From: an uncultured Pelagibacteraceae bacterium
Lineage (GTDB): Bacteria; Pseudomonadota; Alphaproteobacteria; Pelagibacterales; Pelagibacteraceae
Assembly (NCBI GenBank): GCA_902554765.1
Contig: CACDPY010000001.1
Span: forward strand, 1 to 64,000
DNA length: 64,000 bases
Reading direction: 5' to 3'
A model generated the notes under the pieces. It did not search any database and was not told the origin of the DNA. It worked only from the letters and a program-made list of their open reading frames with translations. The first letter of the stretch is position 1, and each line of letters begins with the position of its first letter. A program made the position numbers and the translations under genes. Shown in pieces: positions 1-7,374 of the stretch.

Positions 1-2
1 CT

Positions 3-56
3 CCAGAAATAATGATAAAAAAATTAGAGGAACTTATTAAAAAACAATCTATCTAA
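3..56 (+). CDS. C-terminal end of a gene cut by the left edge
   Basis: An open frame enters from the left edge and ends at a TAA one base before the rseP start codon. Only 17 residues are visible (ending KKQSI), lysine-rich and probably helical. The tight spacing suggests co-transcription with rseP. In many proteobacteria dxr or cdsA precedes rseP, so one of these is a guess from synteny, but 17 residues cannot identify the family. Confidence 0.5.
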   Translation, partial: PEIMIKKLEELIKKQSI

Positions 57-57
57 A

Positions 58-1170
58 ATGCTTAGTTATCTAATCCCATTTATCATATTAATTCTGGTTG
101 TTGTTTTCATACATGAATATGGCCATTATTATTTCGCTAAAAAATATGGTGTAGGGGTTACTGATTTTTCAATTGGATTTGGTAAAGAAATTTTTGGCTG
201 GAATGATAAATCAGGAACTAGATGGAAAATATGTTGGATACCTTTGGGAGGTTATGTCAAGTTTTTTGGAGACCGAAATGTATTTTCGCAATCAGATCAA
301 GAAAAATTAATTAAGAAATATAATGAAGAAGATCGTAAAAAATTATTTGTTCTTAAACCTCTGTATCAAAGAGTTTTAATTGTATTTGGTGGTCCTTTAG
401 CAAATTTTTTACTTGCCCTTGTTATTTTTTTTTCAATTTATACTTTTATTGGTAAAGATTTTACACCTGCAGTAATTAACGAAGTTCAAAAAGATAGTCC
501 TGCTATGGTAGGAGGATTAAAACAAAATGATATTATTCTAGAAATTGATGGTAACCAAGTTAAAAGCATTATGGATGTATCAAAGTTTATAACAATGTCT
601 ACTGCTGACATTATAGATTTTAAAATAAAAAGATCTTACGATGAATTAATATTAAAAATAAAACCAAATATAGTTTTAAGTGAGGATAATCTAGGCAATA
701 AGGTTAATAAAAGAATGGTTGGAATTAAACTTGGAGTCTATAATAATGAAATCAATCATGTAAAATTAGGCCCTGCTAAAGCTATATATCATGCCGGTCA
801 CGAAGTTTATTATGTCAGTATTTCATCTTTAAAATATTTAGGTGCAATGATATTTGGTAAAGCTGATGCCTCTCAATTAGGAGGCCCTATTAGAATTGCA
901 AAAATTTCAGGTCAGGTTGCAGAATTTGGGATTTTAGCTTTCATTAGCATGATGGCCTATATTTCAATAAGTCTTGGTTTAGTGAATCTGTTCCCAATTC
1001 CTATGCTTGATGGTGGACACTTAATGTTTTATTTTTTTGAAAAAATTCTAGGACGACCTTTATCACAAAAAACTCAGGAAGGTTTTTTCCGAATCGGTTT
1101 GTTTTTATTGCTTTCTTTAATGTTTTTTACAACCTTTAATGATCTAAAGGATCTTGGTTTATTTAAATAA
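58..1170 (+). CDS. rseP: RseP-type site-2 intramembrane zinc metalloprotease
   Basis: Membrane protease that cleaves transmembrane substrates such as anti-sigma factors and signal-peptide remnants. The zinc motif HEYGH is at residues 19-23 in the first membrane segment. A single PDZ-like domain lies at about 130-210, and the third metal ligand is in the LDG motif at 317-319 near the C-terminal membrane helices. At 370 residues it has the usual length of the family; E. coli RseP is longer because it has two PDZ domains. It starts 1 bp after the preceding stop. The usual downstream partner bamA is not next; an HU gene follows instead. The family call is secure; the substrate is unknown. Confidence 0.95.
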   Translation: MLSYLIPFIILILVVVFIHEYGHYYFAKKYGVGVTDFSIGFGKEIFGWNDKSGTRWKICWIPLGGYVKFFGDRNVFSQSDQEKLIKKYNEEDRKKLFVLKPLYQRVLIVFGGPLANFLLALVIFFSIYTFIGKDFTPAVINEVQKDSPAMVGGLKQNDIILEIDGNQVKSIMDVSKFITMSTADIIDFKIKRSYDELILKIKPNIVLSEDNLGNKVNKRMVGIKLGVYNNEINHVKLGPAKAIYHAGHEVYYVSISSLKYLGAMIFGKADASQLGGPIRIAKISGQVAEFGILAFISMMAYISISLGLVNLFPIPMLDGGHLMFYFFEKILGRPLSQKTQEGFFRIGLFLLLSLMFFTTFNDLKDLGLFK

Positions 1171-1224
1171 TTTTTTTAATTAAAATTAAAAAAGTAAGTA
1201 AAATCAGGGCTTTTTCACTATATT

Positions 1225-1236
1225 ACAATATATTGT
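1225..1236. promoter_or_regulatory. 12-bp perfect palindrome upstream of HU
   Basis: ACAATATATTGT is a perfect 12-bp palindrome about 90 bp before the HU start. Its core resembles the NrdR-box consensus (acaCwATATwGtgt), but only one copy is present, whereas NrdR sites usually come in pairs, and HU is not a known NrdR target. It may be an operator or an AT-rich coincidence. The gap 1171-1325 also holds an AT-only inverted repeat at 1172-1193 just after rseP. Confidence 0.3.
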
Positions 1237-1272
1237 GTATAACTTTTTAACGTATACTAAAAAAACTCTTGA

Positions 1273-1293
1273 TTTATCAACGCTTTTGATAAA
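1273..1293 (+). promoter_or_regulatory. hairpin in the HU leader
   Basis: TTTATCAA and TTGATAAA form an 8-bp perfect stem around the 5-base loop CGCTT, about 30 bp before the HU start codon. It lies in the likely 5' untranslated region. It could affect mRNA stability or be a protein-binding site. No T-run follows, so it is not a terminator. Confidence 0.35.
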
Positions 1294-1325
1294 AATATAA
1301 ATAACCTAATAAAACCGGAGCTAAA

Positions 1326-1601
1326 ATGAATAAAAAACAACTAGTAGTCAAGCTTTCAGGGGCTTTAAACCTAAGTAAAGCAGATGCTGAGAGAACTTTT
1401 GACACAATTACCAACACTATTTTGGACGCTTTGAAAGGCGATGATTCAGTGAAAATTGCTGGATTTGGTACTTATAAAGTAGCCAAAAGAAAAGCTAGAG
1501 TTGGAAGAAACCCAAGAACTGGTGAACAGATTCAAATTGCTGCATCACAAAAGGTTAAATTCTTGCCAGCTAAAGCCTTAAAAGAAGTATTCAACAAATA
1601 A
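1326..1601 (+). CDS. hup: HU-family histone-like DNA-binding protein
   Basis: Nucleoid-associated protein that dimerises and bends DNA. The 91 residues match the full HU length: an N-terminal helical dimerisation part, GFGTYKV near 46-52, the DNA-clasping beta arm with GRNPRTGE, and the C-terminal KALKEVFNK helix. The arm proline and surrounding Arg/Lys residues are present. A GGAG ribosome site lies about 5 bp upstream of the ATG, and a strong terminator follows, so it is probably a single-gene unit. IHF subunits share the fold, but the arm sequence is HU-like. Confidence 0.93.
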   Translation: MNKKQLVVKLSGALNLSKADAERTFDTITNTILDALKGDDSVKIAGFGTYKVAKRKARVGRNPRTGEQIQIAASQKVKFLPAKALKEVFNK

Positions 1602-1610
1602 TATTTTTTT

Positions 1611-1642
1611 ACAGCCTTAATGTATAAATTCATTAAGGCTGT
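1611..1642 (+). terminator. intrinsic terminator after HU
   Basis: ACAGCCTTAATG and CATTAAGGCTGT form a perfect 12-bp stem around an 8-base loop (1623-1630), starting 10 bp after the HU stop. It is preceded by TTTTTTT (useful for leftward transcription) but followed only by TTCTAT on the plus strand, so rho-independent termination may be moderate. Confidence 0.75.
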
Positions 1643-1646
1643 TTCT

Positions 1647-1665
1647 ATATGCAAATACTGCATAT
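1647..1665. promoter_or_regulatory. inverted repeat upstream of the ammonium transporter
   Basis: ATATGCA and TGCATAT are perfect 7-bp arms separated by 5 bases, 70-88 bp before the amt start. The geometry suits a dimeric regulator. Ammonium transporters are commonly nitrogen-regulated, so a nitrogen-response regulator is a reasonable guess, but the site does not match the standard NtrC consensus. Confidence 0.35.
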
Positions 1666-1734
1666 CCAATTTTCATAATCAACGTTAGTTTTTTAAAATT
1701 ATAAAAATATAAACTTCCCTTAAAGGGAGGTCTT

Positions 1735-3036
1735 ATGACTATATTTTATAAAAAAGTAAGTGTACCGCTTATAAGTTTAATTTTATTATTAAACATGAGT
1801 AGTGCAGGTATGGCGGAAACAACAGTTTCTGCTGAAGTAGGTTTTATTTTTAATACCTTATTATTTCTAATTTGTGGTTTTCTAGTGATGTTTATGGCTG
1901 CTGGTTTCGCAATGTTAGAGTCGGGTATGGTTACATCAAAAAGTGTATCCGTTATTTGTGCAAAGAATATAGGTTTATTTTCTATTGCAGGAATCATGTT
2001 TTGGTTAGTAGGTTATAATTTAGCCTATGGAATTCCAGAAGGGGGTTATATTGGAAAATTTGTACCATGGTCTGATGCTAGTGCAGTAGATACTGGTTAT
2101 TCCGATGGTTCAGATTGGTATTTCCAAATGGTTTTCTGTGCAACAACAGTATCAATTGTATCAGGTACAATGGCTGAAAGAATTAAATTATGGCCATTCT
2201 TCGTATTTGCAGCGATACTTTCTGGAATTATATACCCAATCGTAATGGGTTGGCAGTGGGGTGGAGGTTGGTTAGCAGAGATCGGATTTTCTGATTTTGC
2301 TGGCTCAACTCTTGTACACTCAACTGGTGGTGCTGCCGCTTTAGCTGGTGCTATTATTATTGGTCCTAGACTTGGAAGATTTACTAAGTCTGGTTCTCCA
2401 GCTCCAATAAAGCCATTTGCTGCTTCATCAATTCCATTAGTAACAATTGGTGTATTTATTTTATGGCTAGGTTGGTTTGGTTTTAACGGTGGTTCACAGT
2501 TAGCTATAGGGACTGCTGTTGATGCAATTGCAGTATCAACTATTTTTATGAATACATTCTTAGCAGGCGCAGGTGGAGTAATTGGTGCTGCTATCATTAC
2601 AAGATTACATTTTGGTAAAACAGATGTGGTTCAAATGTTAAATGGATGTATTGGTGGATTAGTAGCAGTAACTGCTGAACCATTAGCACCATCGCCTTTC
2701 GCAGCTATTCTAATAGGTGCAGTAGGCGGTTTGATTGTGGTTTATGGTACTAAACTATTATTTTCTCTAAAAATCGATGATGTAGTTGGTGCAATACCTG
2801 CTCACTTATTTGCTGGTATTTGGGGAACATTAATTGTGCCTGCAACAAATGCTGGTGCAACTTTTAGTACTCAGTTGGTAGGTGTTTTGGCGGTAAACGT
2901 TTTTGTTTTTATAGTAGCTTACATAGTGTTTAGCGTTATTAAAGCGACTATAGGCCTAAGGTTAAGTAAAGAAGGTGAAACCAAAGGTACTGACGTTACT
3001 GAAACTGGCGTGATTGCTTATGCGATACGTGACTAA
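1735..3036 (+). CDS. amtB: Amt-family ammonium transporter
   Basis: Imports ammonium across the inner membrane. The first 27 residues look like a signal peptide (hydrophobic run, then AGMA before ETT), followed by about 11 membrane helices. Family landmarks are visible: the FCATTVSIVSG segment with the external phenylalanine gate, and the pore histidines in VHSTGGAA and IPAHLFAGIWG. Length (433) is normal. A strong ribosome site GGAGG sits 4 bp before the ATG, stronger than at most genes here. No glnK (PII) gene is adjacent, unlike the common glnK-amtB pair. The gene lies between a terminator and a complex 3' structure, so it is probably transcribed alone. Confidence 0.95.
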   Translation: MTIFYKKVSVPLISLILLLNMSSAGMAETTVSAEVGFIFNTLLFLICGFLVMFMAAGFAMLESGMVTSKSVSVICAKNIGLFSIAGIMFWLVGYNLAYGIPEGGYIGKFVPWSDASAVDTGYSDGSDWYFQMVFCATTVSIVSGTMAERIKLWPFFVFAAILSGIIYPIVMGWQWGGGWLAEIGFSDFAGSTLVHSTGGAAALAGAIIIGPRLGRFTKSGSPAPIKPFAASSIPLVTIGVFILWLGWFGFNGGSQLAIGTAVDAIAVSTIFMNTFLAGAGGVIGAAIITRLHFGKTDVVQMLNGCIGGLVAVTAEPLAPSPFAAILIGAVGGLIVVYGTKLLFSLKIDDVVGAIPAHLFAGIWGTLIVPATNAGATFSTQLVGVLAVNVFVFIVAYIVFSVIKATIGLRLSKEGETKGTDVTETGVIAYAIRD

Positions 3037-3048
3037 TTGTTAACAATA

Positions 3049-3103
3049 AAGGGATCCTTCACCTCTGTGTATACACGCAACGTTACTCGATGAAGGGTCC
3101 CTT
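3049..3103 (+). ncRNA. long hairpin in the amt 3' region, possible structured RNA
   Basis: AAGGGATCCTTCA (3049-3061) pairs with TGAAGGGTCCCTT (3091-3103) over 13 positions, with one G-U wobble replacing a Watson-Crick pair. The 29-base loop contains the perfect palindrome GTGTATACAC (3067-3076). It begins 12 bases after the amt stop codon and is not followed by a T-run, and a separate terminator lies 32 bases further on. It may protect the amt message or be part of a 3'-derived small RNA. Whether it is an independent RNA cannot be told from sequence. Confidence 0.4.
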
Positions 3104-3134
3104 AAAATTTCTCTCTAAAGTTAGTTAAATAAAC

Positions 3135-3160
3135 AAGCCCCGTTCACCCGGGGCTTTTTT
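3135..3160 (+). terminator. GC-rich intrinsic terminator after amt
   Basis: AAGCCCCG and CGGGGCTT form an 8-bp stem around the loop TTCACC, followed directly by a T-run to 3160. It is the most GC-rich stem in the region. Its T-run overlaps the last codon of the minus-strand gene that ends at 3159, so it may also serve that gene in the other direction. Confidence 0.85.
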
Positions 3161-4205
3161 ATACATCATTTTCATCCCAAATTTTTTTCCAATCAAAATT
3201 TGGTGGTAATCCATATATAGAATTTATATTTGTTGCATGCATTGCTAATGAAGGAATTGGGGATAAGCAAAATTCTTTTTCATAAATTTTATGTAGTTTT
3301 AGTTCAAATGGATGATGTCTAATTTTTCCCATCATTTTAAGATCATTTAAATACTTTTTAATCATATTTTTACTTGTCAAAAAAGTAAGTAATGTCTCTT
3401 TTACTATTCTCCAGTGTCTCTGGTTTCCATAAAAAATTTTTGTATTTTCAATATTGCTATAAAGATAAGGATAATCAGCTGGACACAAAAACAAATCTCT
3501 CTCTAGTTGAGTTGATAATTTTTCATATGAAAATAACATTTCTGTAATAGCATTTTTAGTATGCACGTAATCATCCTCTAGGAAATAGAAAAGATCAGAA
3601 TTTTCTTCTTGTGAAATTTGAATGGATTTTAAAATATTTCTCATACATGAGATCATATTTTTAGATACCTCATTTCCATTAATATCTTTTGAATTTATTT
3701 CATTAATAAATTCTTTTTCATCTAGATTGACAATTTTAGTTTTTAGACTTGTTTGGTTTAATATTTTACTAATTCTCTCAATATTTTCTGAATTAGATTT
3801 ATCATCAGTAACAATGATATTTATATCAAGGTTTTTAAAATATTTTTTAGCATATTCACAAGATTTGATAATTGAATTAATAGTTCTAAGCGTATACTCA
3901 ATTTTGGGTAACTCATAAATTCTTTGTTTGTTTTGATCTAACATAACTTTTGCGCCTTTAACATCTCCAGGAGTATGGGATTTAATAATTATACAAAGAC
4001 TATTTATACTATTTTTAATTTTTGTTGATCCAAGAGGGACTGTAATAGATTTAATACCACTTTGGCTTACATTTTCATTTGCTGTTTTATCAATACCTTG
4101 AATTTGGAGATTAGCTTGATCAATCACCTCATAACCAAATTTTCGAATTAATTTAATAAATAATTTAGATAAAAAACTTTTTTTATTAGAAATTTTATTT
4201 TTCAT
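3159..4205 (-). CDS. putative glycosyltransferase-like protein
   Basis: 348 residues, not assigned to a named family. After a basic, amphipathic N-terminal stretch ending KFGYEVID and a linker, residues from about 68 onward show a GT-A-like pattern: a first strand SLCIIIKSH, IIVTDDKS near 133-140, and FYFLEDDYV near 207-215 resembling the DXD nucleotide-sugar/metal site. The C-terminal half contains conserved-looking aromatic and histidine residues (RHHPFELK, LAMHATN). It stands alone between convergent amt and divergent rhodanese genes. The N-terminal FGY element recurs in the methyltransferase-like gene at 59269. A role in surface polysaccharide synthesis is inference; the acceptor and sugar are unknown. 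Confidence 0.55.
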   Translation of the reverse strand: MKNKISNKKSFLSKLFIKLIRKFGYEVIDQANLQIQGIDKTANENVSQSGIKSITVPLGSTKIKNSINSLCIIIKSHTPGDVKGAKVMLDQNKQRIYELPKIEYTLRTINSIIKSCEYAKKYFKNLDINIIVTDDKSNSENIERISKILNQTSLKTKIVNLDEKEFINEINSKDINGNEVSKNMISCMRNILKSIQISQEENSDLFYFLEDDYVHTKNAITEMLFSYEKLSTQLERDLFLCPADYPYLYSNIENTKIFYGNQRHWRIVKETLLTFLTSKNMIKKYLNDLKMMGKIRHHPFELKLHKIYEKEFCLSPIPSLAMHATNINSIYGLPPNFDWKKIWDENDV

Positions 4206-4251
4206 TATCTATAATTTGTTATAACTTAATATTAACTTAATTATTACATAA

Positions 4252-4635
4252 ATGAAAATTATATCTTCAATGGAACTTGTTAATAAAGCTCTGAAAGAAA
4301 TTAAAACTATTTCTACTGATGAAGCCTATAAATTAATTAAAGAAAATAATTCAAACCTAATAGATATTAGGGATGTTAGAGAACTTCAAAAAGAAGGTAG
4401 TGTAGAAGGAGCAACACACATTCCTAGAGGAATGCTAGAATTCTGGTTAGACCCCGAGAGTGCTTATTTTAAAAATGGTAAATTAGACCTAGAAAAGGAA
4501 ATGGTTTTATTTTGTGCTGGAGGATTGAGATCTGCTTTAGCAGCAAAATCTTTGAAAGAAATGGGCTTTGAAAAAGTTTCTCATATTGATGGTGGTTTTG
4601 GAGCAATAAAACAAAGTAAATTTAAAATTGTTTAA
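4252..4635 (+). CDS. rhodanese-domain protein
   Basis: Single rhodanese domain of 127 residues. The N-terminal part shows LIDIRDVRELQKEG, and the active-site loop FCAGGLRSA carries the catalytic cysteine that would hold a persulfide. The closing LKEMGFEKVSHIDGGF is typical of the fold. Such proteins transfer sulfane sulfur to cyanide or thiol acceptors or act in sulfur trafficking; the physiological acceptor is unknown. The 3' end overlaps the convergent gene by 4 bp. Confidence 0.9.
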   Translation: MKIISSMELVNKALKEIKTISTDEAYKLIKENNSNLIDIRDVRELQKEGSVEGATHIPRGMLEFWLDPESAYFKNGKLDLEKEMVLFCAGGLRSALAAKSLKEMGFEKVSHIDGGFGAIKQSKFKIV

Positions 4636-5216
4636 TTTTTAGATTCATCTAAAGCATATTCAAGACGATCTTGACCCCAAAAAATTTTTTTATTTACTAC
4701 AAAAGTGGGAGCTCCAAAAATATCTTTTTCAAAAGCATCATTAGTAAAAATTTTTAACTTTTCTTTAATTGTTTGATTATTTATTCCGTCTAAAAAATCT
4801 TTATGATTTAATTTACATTTCTCACAAATTTTTTTTACACTTTCTTCAGTAGAAATATCTAAATTATTTTTCCAGTATTCATCAAAACATATATTAAAAA
4901 AATCTACCTTTAATTTTTCATTAACGTATAAGTATCCCCTCATTAAATATAGTGAGTTAATTGGAAATTTATCGTTCCACTTGAAATTAAAGTCATTTTT
5001 CTTTGAAATTAATTCACAATCATTTTTCATGTTTTTTAATTTCTGATTATTAAAGGCTGGGGCTGTTATCCCGCCTAAATTGTGAAGTCCCCCAAGCAAT
5101 ATTGGTTTTAAGTTAAATTTATAATCATTCTTTTTTTTTATTTTTTTTATTTTCTGATAAGCAATGTAAGAATAGGGACTAATAAAATCAAAATAGAAAT
5201 CGATTGTTTTAGTCAT
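4632..5216 (-). CDS. DsbA-fold isomerase of the HCCA isomerase / kappa-GST family
   Basis: 194 residues beginning IDFYFDFISPYSYIAYQKI, the signature of 2-hydroxychromene-2-carboxylate isomerases, where serine replaces the CxxC of DsbA at the glutathione site. The C-terminal FGAPTFVVNKKIFWGQDRLEYA is also typical. Family members use glutathione for isomerisation in aromatic degradation, but no such pathway is nearby, so the substrate is unknown. Its start overlaps the end of the upstream gene (5209-5682) by 8 bp, indicating a two-gene operon. Confidence 0.85.
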   Translation of the reverse strand: MTKTIDFYFDFISPYSYIAYQKIKKIKKKNDYKFNLKPILLGGLHNLGGITAPAFNNQKLKNMKNDCELISKKNDFNFKWNDKFPINSLYLMRGYLYVNEKLKVDFFNICFDEYWKNNLDISTEESVKKICEKCKLNHKDFLDGINNQTIKEKLKIFTNDAFEKDIFGAPTFVVNKKIFWGQDRLEYALDESKN

Positions 5217-5682
5217 AAATATTTATTGTTTTTGCATAAAAAATTCTAATTACCCAATAAATAAATATTCCTAATGGACCTATGAAGTAAATAATTAATA
5301 AAGGTATTGATGTAAGAATTCTATTCATAGAAAATTTTTGAGAATCTTTTACAACCCATCCACCCACAAAAAGATTGATAGATATAAAATGAATCCAAAA
5401 CATCATTAGAAATAAATTGTCTGAAAACAGATTTGATAAATTATCAATTCCTAAATATAGATTAAAGTTGATTAAGTAATCATAAGAACCCAAGTATGTT
5501 TTATAAAGCATAAAGATATAAGCACCAGTCAAAAGCACAAATGGAAAAATCGAGGTTACAAAATATTTTGATAAATAAGAGTTTGGTAAAAAAATCAATA
5601 TTAACCAAAAAGGCAATACACCTAAATTGATCCAATAATATAGAACATCAATTGTAAAATAATTAAAAATTTGTTCGATCAT
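5209..5682 (-). CDS. ABA4-like (DUF4281) membrane protein
   Basis: 157 residues with four likely membrane helices, starting WINLGVLPFWLILIFLPNS and ending near GPLGIFIYWVIRIFY, with a central FWIHFISINLFVGGWVVKD segment. This layout matches the DUF4281/ABA4-like family, whose plant member is needed for neoxanthin formation; the bacterial function is not established. It is the first gene of the pair with the HCCA-isomerase-like gene. A carotenoid link would be speculation. Confidence 0.7.
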   Translation of the reverse strand: MIEQIFNYFTIDVLYYWINLGVLPFWLILIFLPNSYLSKYFVTSIFPFVLLTGAYIFMLYKTYLGSYDYLINFNLYLGIDNLSNLFSDNLFLMMFWIHFISINLFVGGWVVKDSQKFSMNRILTSIPLLIIYFIGPLGIFIYWVIRIFYAKTINIYD

Positions 5683-5710
5683 ACAGAAATATATTATATT
5701 AAATCTAGCA

Positions 5711-6271
5711 ATGATTCCTATAAGAAATAAAAAAACTTTACAAGTTACTGTTGAAGAAATGAGAAAATTTGCTTTCTCATATGTAGAAAAATATGCTCCT
5801 TCAAAGCAACAACTTAAAACTTATTTATTAAAAAAATATTTAAAATTATCGTTGAAAAATATTAATAAAAAAGAGATTACAAATTTGATTGATATTGTTT
5901 TAGAAGATTTAGAAAAAAACAAATTTATTAACGATAAATTTTACTCAGACAGCAAAGCAAGAAGCATGATCCAGAGAGGAAACTCAATAAATAAAATTAG
6001 AAATTATCTAATTGCAAAAGGTATAAATAATGAGCTTATAAAAGAGACAGTTGAAGATATTGCAAGTAAAAACTCTGACCAAGATTTTTTTTCAGCAATT
6101 AAGATTTGTAAAAAAAAAAGAATTGGTCCTGCAAGAATTGAGGACAACAGATCCTTATTTTATAAAAAGGATATTTCATTATTGGCAAGAAATGGTTTTG
6201 ACTTTGAAACTTCAAAAAAAGTAATGGATATTAAAAAAGAGGATTATTTAAAAATTATAAGACTACTTTAG
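5711..6271 (+). CDS. recX: RecX regulator of RecA
   Basis: 186 residues with three-helix repeats characteristic of RecX: FAFSYVEKYAPSKQQLKTYL, then LEDLEKNKFINDKFYSDSKAR, and RGNSINKIRNYLIAKGI. RecX binds RecA filaments and limits strand exchange. recA is not in the window. The gene is divergent from the ABA4-like operon across 28 bp, and its 3' end overlaps a small minus-strand ORF by 9 bp. The C-terminal third is weakly conserved, as usual. Confidence 0.85.
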   Translation: MIPIRNKKTLQVTVEEMRKFAFSYVEKYAPSKQQLKTYLLKKYLKLSLKNINKKEITNLIDIVLEDLEKNKFINDKFYSDSKARSMIQRGNSINKIRNYLIAKGINNELIKETVEDIASKNSDQDFFSAIKICKKKRIGPARIEDNRSLFYKKDISLLARNGFDFETSKKVMDIKKEDYLKIIRLL

Positions 6272-6397
6272 TTTTTTCTTTTTTACTAACTGATCAATTT
6301 TATTTTTGACTAAATTTCTTACAAAAATAAATACAATTAAACCAAAAATTGTTACAGATACAATAATTATTAATATTATTCTTAATTGATCATCCAT
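6263..6397 (-). CDS. 44-residue membrane mini-protein
   Basis: A small frame starts with ATG at 6395-6397, overlapping the cysQ stop codon in a TAATG arrangement, and ends with TAG at 6263. It encodes a short acidic start (MDDQLR), one membrane helix of about 20 residues (IILIIIVSVTIFGLIVFIFV) and a lysine-rich tail ending KKKKLK. The coupled start, the clear helix and the positive-inside tail support a real protein. The family is unrecognised. It would be translated from the end of the DUF3553-cysQ message. Confidence 0.6.
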   Translation of the reverse strand: MDDQLRIILIIIVSVTIFGLIVFIFVRNLVKNKIDQLVKKKKLK

Positions 6398-7170
6398 TAT
6401 AGAATATTTTTACTTTTTAAAATTAAACTAGGGTTTTTAAAATCTTTTTTTCCATATAATATTTCGTTATTATCAAAATCTGTAACTTTACCACCAGCAT
6501 GATTTAAAATAGCATGACCTGCAGCAATATCCCATTCACATGCCCTAGGTTCTGCAACATATCCATCAAATTCTCCAGCTGCTATTACACAAAATTTTAA
6601 AGAACTTTTCATGCGAACAAATTTCTTAACATTAAATCTTTTATGGACTTCCAGTATTTCAGGTTTTATTTTATCTGAGTAATGTACAAACTTGATAAAA
6701 TCTTTGTTAAAATTTTTTGATGATCCTAGTTTTTTTTCCTCACCATCTTTGAGTTCAAAAGCAAGATTTTTACCATAAGAATAAAACATTCTATTTTTAG
6801 CAGGAGCATAAATTAATCCAGCAATTGGTTTTTTATCAATTATTAGTCCTGCATTAATTGTAAACTCATCTAAATTATTAATATAGTCATATGTTCCATC
6901 TATAGGATCTACTAACCAAAAATCATTAAGTTCAAAATTAGATTTATTATCTGAAGTTTCTTCAGAAATTATTGGAATGTCAGGAGTAAGTTCTTTTATT
7001 TTTTTTGTAATAATCTTGTTTACTTCTAAATCACCATTACTAACGGGAGTATTATCTGATTTTATCTCTTTAGTTAAACCCTTATTTCTAAGTTCAATAG
7101 AAATTTTACCTGCATTAATAAAAGTATTAATTAAATCTTTAACAACTTTCTGGATATTAATTTCTGTCAT
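6397..7170 (-). CDS. cysQ: CysQ-like 3'(2'),5'-bisphosphate nucleotidase (inositol monophosphatase family)
   Basis: 257 residues of the lithium-sensitive phosphatase superfamily. Metal ligands appear as EE at about 70-71, the motif WLVDPIDGTYDYIN with DPIDGT at 88-93, and CEWDIAAGHAIL near 212-222. CysQ hydrolyses PAP, the by-product of sulfate activation, and can affect PAPS levels. The family also includes inositol monophosphatases and histidinol-phosphatases, so the substrate is not certain. It overlaps its neighbours on both sides (DUF3553 upstream by 14 bp, mini-membrane protein downstream), forming a three-gene operon. Confidence 0.8.
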   Translation of the reverse strand: MTEINIQKVVKDLINTFINAGKISIELRNKGLTKEIKSDNTPVSNGDLEVNKIITKKIKELTPDIPIISEETSDNKSNFELNDFWLVDPIDGTYDYINNLDEFTINAGLIIDKKPIAGLIYAPAKNRMFYSYGKNLAFELKDGEEKKLGSSKNFNKDFIKFVHYSDKIKPEILEVHKRFNVKKFVRMKSSLKFCVIAAGEFDGYVAEPRACEWDIAAGHAILNHAGGKVTDFDNNEILYGKKDFKNPSLILKSKNIL

Positions 7171-7333
7171 ATATTTTTTTTAGTTCTATGTTTTCTGCAT
7201 TAATAACTTTTTTTCCTACATTTTCAAAATTCACAGTAACTTTACTTTTAATAATTGATTGAACTTGTCCAATTCCCCAACTTTTTTCATTTGGATTGAA
7301 AACTTTGTCACCTGGTTCAAAATCTAAAATCAT
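7157..7333 (-). CDS. DUF3553 small protein
   Basis: A 58-residue frame starts with ATG at 7331-7333 and ends inside cysQ. The protein contains PGDKVFNP near the start and WGIGQVQSI followed by [14 protein letters not shown], the pattern of DUF3553, a small beta-rich domain resembling CarD or UvrD C-terminal RNA-polymerase-binding modules. The molecular role of the stand-alone form is not established. Its stop lies 14 bp inside cysQ, so translation is likely coupled. It diverges from mnmA across 41 bp. Confidence 0.75.
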   Translation of the reverse strand: MILDFEPGDKVFNPNEKSWGIGQVQSIIKSKVTVNFENVGKKVINAENIELKKIYDRN

Positions 7334-7374
7334 TTAATTTAATTTATAATAGAAATAGGTATAAATACTATAAA

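Noticed and set aside
1172-1193. Inverted repeat after rseP as an intrinsic terminator
   Set aside because: It consists only of A and T, giving a weak stem, and such symmetry is expected by chance in DNA this AT-rich.
1716-1728. TCCCTTAAAGGGA palindrome at the amt ribosome site as a sequestering hairpin
   Set aside because: The arms leave a single-base loop, so it cannot fold as an RNA hairpin; it is treated as a strong ribosome site with chance symmetry.
2097-2597. 166-residue minus-strand frame opposite the amt gene
   Set aside because: It lies wholly inside the Amt coding region, is rich in Pro/Ala as a shadow of hydrophobic codons, and has no family pattern or ribosome site.
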